Below are positions 15,701 to 23,296 of a DNA stretch of 64,000 nucleotides, in pieces. Source of the DNA: CAYQUC01 sp964420605. GTDB lineage: Bacteria > Pseudomonadota > Gammaproteobacteria > UBA6429 > Thiohalophilaceae. Positions within the stretch are counted from its first letter, which is position 1; each line of letters opens with the position of its first letter. The notes under the pieces are model-generated. The model had not been told where the DNA came from, searched no databases, and saw nothing but the letters and a program-made list of their open reading frames with translations. A program made the position numbers and the translations under genes. The stretch covers positions 33,919 through 97,918 of the forward strand of contig CAYQUC010000003.1 in NCBI GenBank assembly GCA_964420605.1. The letters run 5' to 3'.

Positions 15701-17160
15701 GCTTTATTAAAATCTATATTAATAGGAGCTGTAACGATTCTTTGCGGTTTTTTTGGTACTTTATCTTCTTTAGCCTTATTACTAACAAGCCACCATCGTT
15801 GTTCAAACGCTTTGCCTTTTAGCCATATTGACAAACCATCAAGTAATTGATAACGACTATAATTGGATTTAGGAACACCAACCAGATCCGTTAATAACTT
15901 TTCTAAGAGTACATTATTTTTCTGTCCACTATACTTAGTTTTGTTTGTATTGCTGTTGCGAACAGAGACTTCTTTTACCTTTTTTCCCCAAAATTTTCGC
16001 CCTTTCTTTAAAATTTTGTTGTAATAGACAATATCGCGTTCACTTTTTAACAAACTATTTTGTAAACTATTGTTACGCTCAATTTCTTCTAACAACTGTA
16101 AACTATACCAATTTAACGTAGATTCAAACGCAATTTCACTACTAGCAATAGTACGATGCAGTGCACTGTTTAAATATTTTTGTGACGATAATGTATTAGC
16201 TGTTTTGATTTTTGTCGAATAGCCAACTAATAGAGCATTTAAATATTTTTTACGTAATACTGCAGAATATTGCTGTTGCTTTAAGTTTTTCAATATTGTC
16301 AACACTTTAATATTAACATAGTCAAGATCTGAGGAACTATTATTTCGCTGGCTAAACTCGAACAATGGCGCTAGCGCTAAGTCATACTTTTTATTATTAA
16401 GCAATATTTCTGCTTTTATTTTTAATGACAGGTTATACGATATAGTATTGGCCCTTATGGTTGAAAGTAACCTTAATGCTCTATCAAGCTCACCAGATAA
16501 ACCAAACGATAAACTCTGAATTAAAACAAGGTAACTTTTTGAAGTTTCATTTAATTTTATATAGCTTGGACTTTCTACTATTTTTGATATTTGAGTTAAA
16601 GATTTCTCATACTGCTTATCATGAAGATACACTATCGCTAAACTTAACTGTGCCAATTGATAGAATTTTGACTCTATTGCTATTTTTGATAATATTTTTT
16701 CCGACTGAAGAATATTATTTTGACGGCTACTAATAATAGATTTTAGTATCACGACTATATCACCATCATCGTCACTCGCTGGCGTGATATTAACGAGTAC
16801 TTTTTGTGCTAAACCCATATTATGTGAATTGAGTGCATTGATCGCAATAGCAATAGCTTGTTTAGTATATGCAGTGGAATTCGAGGTTTGATTTAAACTT
16901 GATAAATTATCACTATTTGATATTTTATTATGTTGACGCAATAATGCTTTCAGGTTCGTTCCTTGATATTTTTTTTTCACCATCCATTGCATTAATATTG
17001 GTGTTAATAGCTGCCACTGAAGTTGATACGAAACATAGTCATTCTTTTCTGGCTGCTGGACAAAAGCATATGAGGGAACAGCTTTAAAAACCAGCAATAA
17101 CAAGCTAATTGTAAGCCAATGCAGTGTTGTGTTTCGAAACACTATCATTGGCTCTGCCAT
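12712..17160 (-). CDS. Giant exported TPR-repeat protein, 1482 residues
   Basis: A very long exported protein with an N-terminal hydrophobic signal (about residues 11-32, VPSYA cleavage region). Nearly all of the rest is helical with TPR-like units, for instance SEKILSKIAIESKFYQLAQ, AVEIYSKIVNNKKSPLFNKA, KYNLAVEQFHALLKTQ, ALLRWYPNEPQQHYYQ, YDAAVGAYQIAAYQFP and LERAIKHYRRLSLLSN. A Lys/Arg-rich coiled stretch lies around 480-545. It overlaps the gene upstream by 16 nt and the TPR lipoprotein downstream by 17 nt. Long periplasmic TPR solenoids next to AgmX/PglI proteins occur in envelope motility or secretion clusters. I infer a trans-periplasmic scaffold; no enzyme motif is visible. Confidence 0.82.
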   Translation of the reverse strand: MAEPMIVFRNTTLHWLTISLLLLVFKAVPSYAFVQQPEKNDYVSYQLQWQLLTPILMQWMVKKKYQGTNLKALLRQHNKISNSDNLSSLNQTSNSTAYTKQAIAIAINALNSHNMGLAQKVLVNITPASDDDGDIVVILKSIISSRQNNILQSEKILSKIAIESKFYQLAQLSLAIVYLHDKQYEKSLTQISKIVESPSYIKLNETSKSYLVLIQSLSFGLSGELDRALRLLSTIRANTISYNLSLKIKAEILLNNKKYDLALAPLFEFSQRNNSSSDLDYVNIKVLTILKNLKQQQYSAVLRKKYLNALLVGYSTKIKTANTLSSQKYLNSALHRTIASSEIAFESTLNWYSLQLLEEIERNNSLQNSLLKSERDIVYYNKILKKGRKFWGKKVKEVSVRNSNTNKTKYSGQKNNVLLEKLLTDLVGVPKSNYSRYQLLDGLSIWLKGKAFEQRWWLVSNKAKEDKVPKKPQRIVTAPINIDFNKAAKSLRFLLGIPVKKRRLLLNAHFKKLVSNMNKLPKIIKKSVMKLKQQRKKLKRLLRGSLIQDADNLALPSENKILWLVRENMAVNQQVKSKNNQYRYYSENSSTGFKLKKSKITHVNTNLINTVKALKIIISKSRVSSVKNKAMFMLASLYVDSEHYITISKSKKDNRINNRLIKASTIYRDLLLEKNSGFKRFDIIYQLSRVYDLAGDLTQSRHYLELLSKKYPKHELHDEINFRRAEIDFSYGQYNSAVEIYSKIVNNKKSPLFNKAKYKLAWSYFKVAKYNLAVEQFHALLKTQKIKNNPKDEFSTELVRIMAIAFANVNGVNSIETYFKQHADDELQKLVLLSIADYYQKKSRYSDTVKSYTALLRWYPNEPQQHYYQSKIITSYKQAGFKSKLWRAMEMFISNFGGDSSYWAQADETNRNNIRVNLKRYLTKMAQRAHSRAQSSGHQKQYKEAIFWYKKYIRDLPNDTKIPDIYYLLAQAYREIKNYDAAVGAYQIAAYQFPVYSGRELAAYSALLVYQSKRRNQKIKSNEVEQLNDILKEIELERQYIDNFSDAAAIPQVKTRLAENLLMSKQEKLALAQSERLVTNIKLSATLEKINWLVIAQSGFLLKDFSLSEKAYYKLVNSNYNLKKNEIKIYQQRLAESIYKQAEIEQKKGDLERAIKHYRRLSLLSNDLVVIAKAEFDIATNQLALKKWKDVISTLIKFKKKFPRNKLSNNIYEKLVVAYENTGNWKKAAYNSNLIYLREKKTDLGKSALWRTAELYKKSSNLKKSYRYFKEYIAVFPKPENQALEARAQLVLLSSRLKNKKKERFWLNNIIKYHDSEMLKNSERSLYLASKSSLELALWHKIKLDSISLKLPLDKSIKRKQRAMRITIRYLQKALSYKLIDHSTQATLLMAQIYRSLAKEIMASPRPNKLSKIEMEQYEILLEDQTIPFEDKAIDLYSYNISKIKDGVYTPWVKKSLQALRQLMPARYVRPERIVGYYDSIQ

Positions 17161-17684
17161 GTTTCTAGTTTAATTTGGGAACCAACCAGGTCAAGACTCA
17201 AAAATTGTGGATCATTTTTTTTTTCAAATTCCAACTTTCGTTTAATTACGGCGTGATTCAGACTTGTCATTTCGACCTTAACCGTATGTTGTCCAGGAGG
17301 CAATAACAACGTCACTAGCCGTAATACCCCCCGGCTCATTAGTTTCTCAAGATCGTTTCCCTTGTAGTGGTATTTTTTTATTAACGTGTTATCGATATAA
17401 AGGCTTATTGTTTGTAGCAATATTTGCGCGCCTAAGTCCTGTTTCATCAATACAACGAGTTGATCTCTTTCGGGATCAATTAAGGACTTTTCAATTGAAT
17501 GTATTTTATTCAATAGCTGTAATGATTCGTAATTAACAAGCCTACTTTGAATCAATACTGAATTATTGAAGTGTTGATAACCAGTTTTATCGTCACTAGT
17601 TGCATGTGCGAGTGTTGTTGAAAAAAGCAAAAGAAAAAATAATGTTGTTTTGTTGTCCAGAATAAACATAATGTGATGAATCAA
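17145..17684 (-). CDS. Small exported protein of unknown function, first gene of the TPR operon
   Basis: I do not recognise a named family. The 179-residue product has a signal peptide (about residues 1-28, LAHA), with an in-frame ATG at codon 6 as alternative start. The C-terminal half contains a PEGA-like beta pattern (LLLPPGQHTVKVEM), a fold often found in surface or periplasmic binding modules. It opens the seven-gene operon, overlaps the giant TPR gene by 16 nt, and has a good FNR-dependent promoter candidate about 180 nt upstream. Involvement in the same envelope complex is inferred from the overlap only. Confidence 0.7.
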   Translation of the reverse strand: MIHHIMFILDNKTTLFFLLLFSTTLAHATSDDKTGYQHFNNSVLIQSRLVNYESLQLLNKIHSIEKSLIDPERDQLVVLMKQDLGAQILLQTISLYIDNTLIKKYHYKGNDLEKLMSRGVLRLVTLLLPPGQHTVKVEMTSLNHAVIKRKLEFEKKNDPQFLSLDLVGSQIKLETWQSQ

Positions 17685-17864
17685 GCCATACTATAAACCA
17701 CTAACTCAAAAACATCATTTCTGCAAAATGAGGTGAAATTTGCACTTACACCAGTATATTGGAAAAACGCTTTACGGAAAAATAAAGTCTATTTATCGAA
17801 ATAAATTACTAATTTTTGATCTGCGCAACGAATGTTCTATTAAAGTTAAATAAACGTAGCTTGT

Positions 17865-17905
17865 ATTATAGTCAATTAACAGCCACAGCATTTGATCTAA
17901 ATCAT
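17865..17905 (-). promoter_or_regulatory. Class II FNR-type promoter for the seven-gene TPR/CcsA operon
   Basis: On the minus strand the box ATGAT-TTAG-ATCAA (17905-17892, 9 of 10 matches) is followed after 21 nt by a perfect TATAAT at 17870-17865. With a start site near 17858 the box would be centred at about -40.5 to -41.5, the classic class II activating position. No good -35 hexamer is needed or obvious. A 5' leader of about 175 nt would precede the first gene at 17684. The rest of the 407-nt gap 17685-18091 shows nothing else that I can name. Confidence 0.65.
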
Positions 17906-18091
17906 GCCACTAAAATAAATTTAATGTCGATAGCTGAAATTTCGAAAAACGGCGACTAAATAACTGTTCCAACCCTATTCACTTTTATAACTATTGTACT
18001 TTAAAGTCGATTTCACAACACAGCTATTAATGTGTTAATCCGTCGAGTAATATGCTAGTTTTGGAATGAATATATACCTAGATAATCTTAG

Positions 18092-18907
18092 CTAAGCAAC
18101 AATTTTGACTTTCGACGCTACTTCCATGAATAATTCAACTTCAGTTTCACATTGTTTATTGTGTTGCATGATAACGTGATCGGCTAAGTACATATAATCT
18201 GTTGATGCTGCTGACTCGGCATCATAATCAATAATTGGGATTCCCATACAGACGGCTTCTCGTAACCGAACGGTATTGTGTATGGCTATAGGTAATACGT
18301 GTTTTGGGTAAGTATCCCTGAGTTGGTTTAAGAAAGTGCGTGCGAACTTGGTTCTTTGATCCACCATGGTTGGTAATAACGAAAATGGCAACGATACGCC
18401 ATTATTTTTTTCAAATAATGATATTTTATCAATAACTCTTTTTATGCTTTCAAAAGAAAATGCACTCATGTCGGAGGGAATAATAATTTCATCCGATGCC
18501 AACATTCCTAGCGTGGTACTTTGATTAATCATTGAGGGACAATCAATAATGACATAATCATACATATAAGATACTTTACTCAAACTTTGTGATAATTGAT
18601 TATTCCACTGTGTGTCTTTTGCAAAACGTTCAATTTTTTCTAGCGTATCTGTTGCGGGAATAATATCAATACCGGCAACGATAAATTTTACAATTATTTC
18701 TTCAATATTTACCTGCTCTGTAAATAACTCATACAAGCCTGAACCACCGGTATTGTGGTAATTAACCCCTAAAGTAGCATGTCCTTGCGGATCTAAATCG
18801 ACTAATAATACACGTAAACCTTTCCAACCTAAATTACAGGCAAGATTAATTGCGGTTGTTGTTTTACCACAACCGCCTTTACTATTTATAATTGATATCG
18901 TTCGCAT
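18092..18907 (-). CDS. Stand-alone ParA/MinD-family ATPase
   Basis: A 271-residue ParA-type ATPase with the deviant Walker A KGGCGKTTT at about 10-18, the switch I region DLDPQGHATLG and the Walker B-like region YVIIDCPS. It has no N-terminal DNA-binding domain. A ParB gene or parS-like repeats are not seen nearby, so chromosome partitioning is unlikely. Orphan ParA proteins often position polar or membrane complexes. A strong ribosome site (AGGAG) precedes the start. The gene follows a MerR regulator after 29 nt in the same direction, and may be regulated by or work with it. Confidence 0.88.
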   Translation of the reverse strand: MRTISIINSKGGCGKTTTAINLACNLGWKGLRVLLVDLDPQGHATLGVNYHNTGGSGLYELFTEQVNIEEIIVKFIVAGIDIIPATDTLEKIERFAKDTQWNNQLSQSLSKVSYMYDYVIIDCPSMINQSTTLGMLASDEIIIPSDMSAFSFESIKRVIDKISLFEKNNGVSLPFSLLPTMVDQRTKFARTFLNQLRDTYPKHVLPIAIHNTVRLREAVCMGIPIIDYDAESAASTDYMYLADHVIMQHNKQCETEVELFMEVASKVKIVA

Positions 18908-18936
18908 ATATTCATCTCCTATTAATTACCAATTAC

Positions 18937-19389
18937 TCAACTTTTTTTAATTGCTTCCACTTCATCAAAAAGATCTTGCTGTTGCGTTAAACCAACAGTT
19001 TGTAATGCTTGAGCTTGTTCAGTTAATTTTGCAATATCAACAATCCATTCCTGACCCGATAGGACTTCAAACGCAGAACCTTGGTGGAACACTAAAATTG
19101 TTTCACCATTAGCCACAATGGACAATTCAGATAATGGATAGTTTACATCAGGTAATAACGTCACTAATTTAGCAATACAATGACGTATTTTTTGTGTTGA
19201 CACACCCGCACGCAGTAAAGTTGCGATGGTTTTAATGGTTACTAAATCATGAAAGGAAAACCGGGCATGTCCACCACGCGTTTGCATGGAAGGAGTGATT
19301 AGAGCCGTTTTGCACCAATAATGTAATTGGCGTTGGCTAATTGTGGTAATACGAGTTACTTCGCAACTCGAGAAACCTTGTTTTGCCAT
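18937..19389 (-). CDS. MerR-family regulator
   Basis: A 150-residue MerR-type protein. The N-terminal winged helix is visible (SSCEVTRITTISQRQLHYWC, then RTRGGHARF-like HARFSFHDL), followed by a short C-terminal part without metal-binding cysteines and with a helix near the end (TEQAQALQTVG). The effector is unknown. Upstream at 19439-19450 a 12-bp palindrome ACATTATAATGT abuts a TTGACA on the minus strand, which could be part of an autoregulated promoter (weak evidence). It forms a pair with the ParA gene. Confidence 0.82.
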   Translation of the reverse strand: MAKQGFSSCEVTRITTISQRQLHYWCKTALITPSMQTRGGHARFSFHDLVTIKTIATLLRAGVSTQKIRHCIAKLVTLLPDVNYPLSELSIVANGETILVFHQGSAFEVLSGQEWIVDIAKLTEQAQALQTVGLTQQQDLFDEVEAIKKS

Positions 19390-19520
19390 TCCAGTAATAC
19401 CAAGGGAAATGAAATATTACTTAAAACATTAGTCTCTAACATTATAATGTCAAGGATTATGACAAATTAGCGTCTTTTTGTTAATTTTTTAAATTAACAG
19501 CTATGAATTTAACTATAAAA

Positions 19521-19544
19521 AAAGGGCTAATAAATAGCCCTCTT
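19521..19544 (-). terminator. Rho-independent terminator after the HD-GYP gene
   Basis: A stem AGGGCTA / TAGCCCT with a 5-nt loop (19523-19541) is flanked by A-run and T-rich sequence. Read on the minus strand it ends in a run of seven T, as expected for a terminator behind the HD-GYP gene that ends at 19636. Confidence 0.8.
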
Positions 19545-19635
19545 TATGTATTATCACAATCTTAGTCAATTTGGCCTTGCCTTTGCGTCATCTAAACAAT
19601 TCACCGTGACTGGGCTAATAATGACTAAAATAGAA

Positions 19636-21024
19636 TTATTCTTGAAAAAAATCAGGAATTCGGTTTTTTAACGCATTAAAACAATCTCGATCAATAGCTA
19701 AATCACACTGTTTATCCATTATCAATAATACCTTGGCTAATGGTGATGCACTAGTACTAGCCGAATCAGTCAGCAATGTATCAAATATATTTGCAACACT
19801 AATAATTCTGCTTTCCAACGATATTCGAGATTCACTAATACCTCTTGGATAGCCCTTGCCGTCCAGTCGTTCATGATGAGAACTAACAACTTTTGCAAGT
19901 TCTTTAAATGACTGCATGTGCCGTAATAACTCAAACGTGTTTCGCGTGTGATAGTTTGCTTGTTGCAGTTCAGTTTCAGTCAACTTAGTTTGTTTATCCA
20001 AAATTAAATTACTTAGCCCCATATTACCAATATCGTGTAATAACGCACCTCGATAAAGCCAGCGACGGCGGCCAACAGAAAGACCTAATTCATTTGCAAT
20101 AGCATCTGAATACAATGCAACCCGTGTACTATGTCCCTGTGTATAGGGACTCTTAGAGTCAACAATCTGAGCAAATGCGGTTGCAATATCATCTAACCGT
20201 TCATCATCGATAGTCACATTATTTTTATCAGAAACTAAAGCATAAACGTGTTGTTTTAAAGCTGTTTCTGAACTAAAAGACGTTAATATGCTTTTGCTAT
20301 TCTCATGGCTTAAAAAATCCACTGCAATTGTCACAAGCTCAGGATTAAACCAAGTTGATGAACGCTTTTGTAATTCCTCTAGAGCTTTATCAATGCCAAA
20401 TTGTTGATAATGAACATCAAAAACTTCAGAAATTAGTGCTATTTGAGAATTGATTGGGATAACATGATCTTTAATACCATCGGAATGTCCACTACCATCC
20501 CAGTGTTCGTTTAAACTGTGGATGCCGTCTGCAACATGATCATTAAATCCTAGTTGAATTACTAAGTCGGCTCCACGTTCTGATCGGGTTCGTATTAATT
20601 GATTTAGATAGTATTGCCCATTTAAAAAAAGAGGTAACATTTTAGAGACACGAGTTAACAAATTTGACTGCAAACTCGTGTGATTAAGAATAAATTGAAA
20701 TGCCTGAAAGAAATTATTATGATTTAATATTTTTAAGCCCTGTTTAACCTCTTTTTCATCAGCATTAAATAACAAGCTTAACTTTGACGAAATACTACTG
20801 CCACCAATATCTTTTAATAATAATACATAATACAAATCCCATAGTTCATCAGTTTTTAAGGATAGTATTTTACCAATTTCACTGCCCAGCCAACAACACC
20901 GCAGGCTATGGCCGGGCTTGAGTCCTTCTGCCATATCAAGAGTATAACTAAATGAGCCTATTACTTCGGATAATAACAATCGGTGAGGCTGAGGTAGTAG
21001 ATCAACAACACTAGCAGTCGACAT
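19636..21024 (-). CDS. HD-GYP domain phosphohydrolase with degenerate N-terminal HD domain
   Basis: A 462-residue cytoplasmic protein. The C-terminal half (about 285-455) is an HD-GYP domain with GHSTRVALYSD, HDIGNMGLSN, HHERLDGKGYPRG and SVANIFDTL. HD-GYP enzymes hydrolyse cyclic di-GMP. The N-terminal half shows a second, degenerate HD-like arrangement (EGLKPGHSLRCCWLG, LLKDIGGSS, then HWDGSGHSDG) that lacks the full catalytic set. There is no receiver or membrane segment. The key HD, H and GYP residues of the C-terminal domain are present, so activity is likely. A strong terminator follows at 19521-19544. Monocistronic by position. Confidence 0.88.
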   Translation of the reverse strand: MSTASVVDLLPQPHRLLLSEVIGSFSYTLDMAEGLKPGHSLRCCWLGSEIGKILSLKTDELWDLYYVLLLKDIGGSSISSKLSLLFNADEKEVKQGLKILNHNNFFQAFQFILNHTSLQSNLLTRVSKMLPLFLNGQYYLNQLIRTRSERGADLVIQLGFNDHVADGIHSLNEHWDGSGHSDGIKDHVIPINSQIALISEVFDVHYQQFGIDKALEELQKRSSTWFNPELVTIAVDFLSHENSKSILTSFSSETALKQHVYALVSDKNNVTIDDERLDDIATAFAQIVDSKSPYTQGHSTRVALYSDAIANELGLSVGRRRWLYRGALLHDIGNMGLSNLILDKQTKLTETELQQANYHTRNTFELLRHMQSFKELAKVVSSHHERLDGKGYPRGISESRISLESRIISVANIFDTLLTDSASTSASPLAKVLLIMDKQCDLAIDRDCFNALKNRIPDFFQE

Positions 21025-21196
21025 TAGCTGAGGTTACCTTACAAATAATAGATATTAATTGAACAAATTTTAAACATGTCTATTAATCGGCATTACACAC
21101 AACAGCTTTAATCAAAAAAGAGCATAACCTCAAGATCAAATATAATAACGAAAAAAAATATTTAAACTAAAATTTAGAAGCGACTATCTTAATTTA

Positions 21197-21226
21197 AGTA
21201 TCGATGAAATCGTTTATATCGATACT
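21197..21226. other. Inverted repeat in the 306-nt gap before the HD-GYP gene
   Basis: Perfect 9-nt arms AGTATCGAT and ATCGATACT are separated by 12 nt. The gap 21025-21330 holds the end of transcription from the outer-membrane protein gene and the promoter of the HD-GYP gene. The hairpin has no T-run, so it may be an operator, a weak terminator or chance. Nothing else is recognisable in the gap. Confidence 0.4.
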
Positions 21227-21330
21227 CATATTAAATAATATGCATGAATGATAGGTGAATAAATCCTGACAACGGTAGATTGAATATTGTGAAAACGAGT
21301 GTAGAACCATTATATATAATCGTATTTAAG

Positions 21331-22029
21331 TTAAAAATCTTTCGCCAAAAATAAACGCAAGCCTTGTGCCCCACCGGTAATCCATTTTATAGCAAGGTAA
21401 CCACTCACATCGACGTGATAAGCTAATCCAATGCTATATACGATAGGTAATTTATTCTTAAAATTTATAGTTTGCGTCAATGGTTCTAACGCGCGCTGTG
21501 AACCGACAACGTGATAATAACGCGCATCAGCTAATACTTGTAGACGTTGTGTAAGTTTGTAATAATTTCTAAACCCTACAGTTAAATCATACCACTGAAT
21601 ATTAATTTTTTGTTCCCCATCACGACCTTCTAATTGATGGTATTGATATTGTGAAAACATTTTTAATTGGTATGAGGATACATTCAGTAATTCGTAATTA
21701 AGACTTATACCGCCAAAATAGCCAGCAGCATATTGTGCAGCAACAATCGTATTTTTATCTTGAATCTGTTCTTGATAACCAAAAAGAATACGGCCACCAA
21801 GCTTTTCTGTGATTTGTTCCGAACGATAACCCGTGGCCGAAGTGAGTCTGGTTTGCAATATTACGCTATCATACAATCGTTCAGATTCAGTATGCGTAAT
21901 ATGTAAATTAAAACTGCTTTTATTTTTGGGGTTAGCCCAGACAGTAACTTGAGGTAAAGCAAACATTATTAACAAGAATGTAGTTAAATATAATTTAAGA
22001 AAACTGTTTTTTTTGACAAAAATACTCAT
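21331..22029 (-). CDS. Outer-membrane beta-barrel protein of unknown function
   Basis: A 232-residue protein with a signal peptide (to about residue 33, VTVWA). The mature part alternates polar and hydrophobic residues with many aromatic girdle residues (YQYHQLEG, WYDLTVGFRNYY, YSIGLAYHVDVSGYLAIKW) and ends in phenylalanine, as outer-membrane barrels do. I cannot assign a family; a YaiO-like barrel is one possibility. It follows the PQQ-type dehydrogenase gene after 38 nt and is probably co-transcribed with it. Function is unknown. Confidence 0.7.
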   Translation of the reverse strand: MSIFVKKNSFLKLYLTTFLLIMFALPQVTVWANPKNKSSFNLHITHTESERLYDSVILQTRLTSATGYRSEQITEKLGGRILFGYQEQIQDKNTIVAAQYAAGYFGGISLNYELLNVSSYQLKMFSQYQYHQLEGRDGEQKINIQWYDLTVGFRNYYKLTQRLQVLADARYYHVVGSQRALEPLTQTINFKNKLPIVYSIGLAYHVDVSGYLAIKWITGGAQGLRLFLAKDF

Positions 22030-22067
22030 AATATAATAATAAACGATATAGTTTAATAATGTTTTAT

Positions 22068-23273
22068 CTAGTTCACTTTTTTGATTCTAAATAAGCCATT
22101 TAACGCATCATCACTCGTAAAATAAATATTACCATCCGGCGCATTAATAACCCCAACAGGTCTAGCCCAACGACTACCATTGTGTAATTGAAATCCGGTA
22201 ACAAAATTATCAACTTGGATAGATTTCCCTTTATCAAATCGAACTAGTACTAATTTTGGCTCTCGACGGCCTGCTCTTGAACCTTTCAAGTTACCACGAT
22301 CTGGAACAGCCCATGAGCCTCGTAAAGCAACAAGTGCGTCGCCATAAAAATTTTTGGCTATGTTACCCTGAGTAATAAATGCCACCGCCATTGGGGCGTT
22401 TCGTGCATCAAAGGTTTGCACGGGTTTGGTGACTAAAGCTTTAGATTGTGGTGAATTGCTATTAATACAATTATCTTTTGTGATTCTTTTATTAATCAAC
22501 TGATACCATGGCATACCATGAAATGATCCCGGTAGTAATTTACTAAAATATTCGCGTGGCTCATTAAAGCCCCAATGATCTGGACCATTATTACTAGCAT
22601 ACATGATTCCTGTTGTTGGGTGCCAGTCAAAACCTACCGGATTACGCAAACCACTGGCAAAAGCCAACCAACTCATACTGAGTTTTTTAGATTCATCTAA
22701 TACCATAATACCACCACGTTGCTGTGATAGCTGATATCCATTGCCAAGATATTGGTTACTGCAATTACCCGAAATTCCCAAACTTAGATACAATTTTTTA
22801 TCTGGACCTAGCCGCACCGTTCTACTGTTATGACCAAACCCACCAGGCACAACAGCATACCGTTTAATATCGGAGTAAAGTATTTTTTTCTGTCCATACT
22901 GATAAGGTGCTCGATATAAACCATTTGTTTGAGCAATATAAATAAAATCACCTCGAACCACGATACTGTGAGGATAATTATTTAATCTAACTAATTTAGT
23001 TGCTTTATTATAAGGCGCACTTAAACGATAAACATAACCAGATTTTGAGCCTATAAACATTTCACCTTTTTCACTGACACTAATTATTCTAGGTCCGTCC
23101 AGTGCTAACACAAACTCCAATTTTAATTTATTTGGTACAAGCACATCGTAGCGGTTATTAGCAATTTTAAATTGTTGGCTATCGTATGTTATCGGGGTAA
23201 CATCGGCTAAAACTAAATCTACATTGAGTAACAGCACGATTATCAGTGAAAGGTGGTTATATAATATTTCCAT
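22068..23273 (-). CDS. PQQ-dependent sugar dehydrogenase-like beta-propeller (sorbosone dehydrogenase type)
   Basis: A 401-residue exported protein with a signal peptide (about 1-23, LVLA). The body is a six-bladed propeller of the soluble glucose/sorbosone dehydrogenase family, with VVPGGFGHNSRTVRLGPDKKLYLSLG, ASGLRNPVGFDWHPTTG and PVGVINAPDGNIYFTSDD as recognisable blades. The GHNSRTVRLGPD and GLRNPVG motifs are those that shape the PQQ/Ca site in relatives. Substrate cannot be predicted; many family members in proteobacteria have no known activity. Likely in an operon with the downstream barrel protein, and 23 nt after the phosphatase gene upstream. Confidence 0.82.
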   Translation of the reverse strand: MEILYNHLSLIIVLLLNVDLVLADVTPITYDSQQFKIANNRYDVLVPNKLKLEFVLALDGPRIISVSEKGEMFIGSKSGYVYRLSAPYNKATKLVRLNNYPHSIVVRGDFIYIAQTNGLYRAPYQYGQKKILYSDIKRYAVVPGGFGHNSRTVRLGPDKKLYLSLGISGNCSNQYLGNGYQLSQQRGGIMVLDESKKLSMSWLAFASGLRNPVGFDWHPTTGIMYASNNGPDHWGFNEPREYFSKLLPGSFHGMPWYQLINKRITKDNCINSNSPQSKALVTKPVQTFDARNAPMAVAFITQGNIAKNFYGDALVALRGSWAVPDRGNLKGSRAGRREPKLVLVRFDKGKSIQVDNFVTGFQLHNGSRWARPVGVINAPDGNIYFTSDDALNGLFRIKKVN

Positions 23274-23296
23274 AAATTAATTAAAAACGAGATAAC

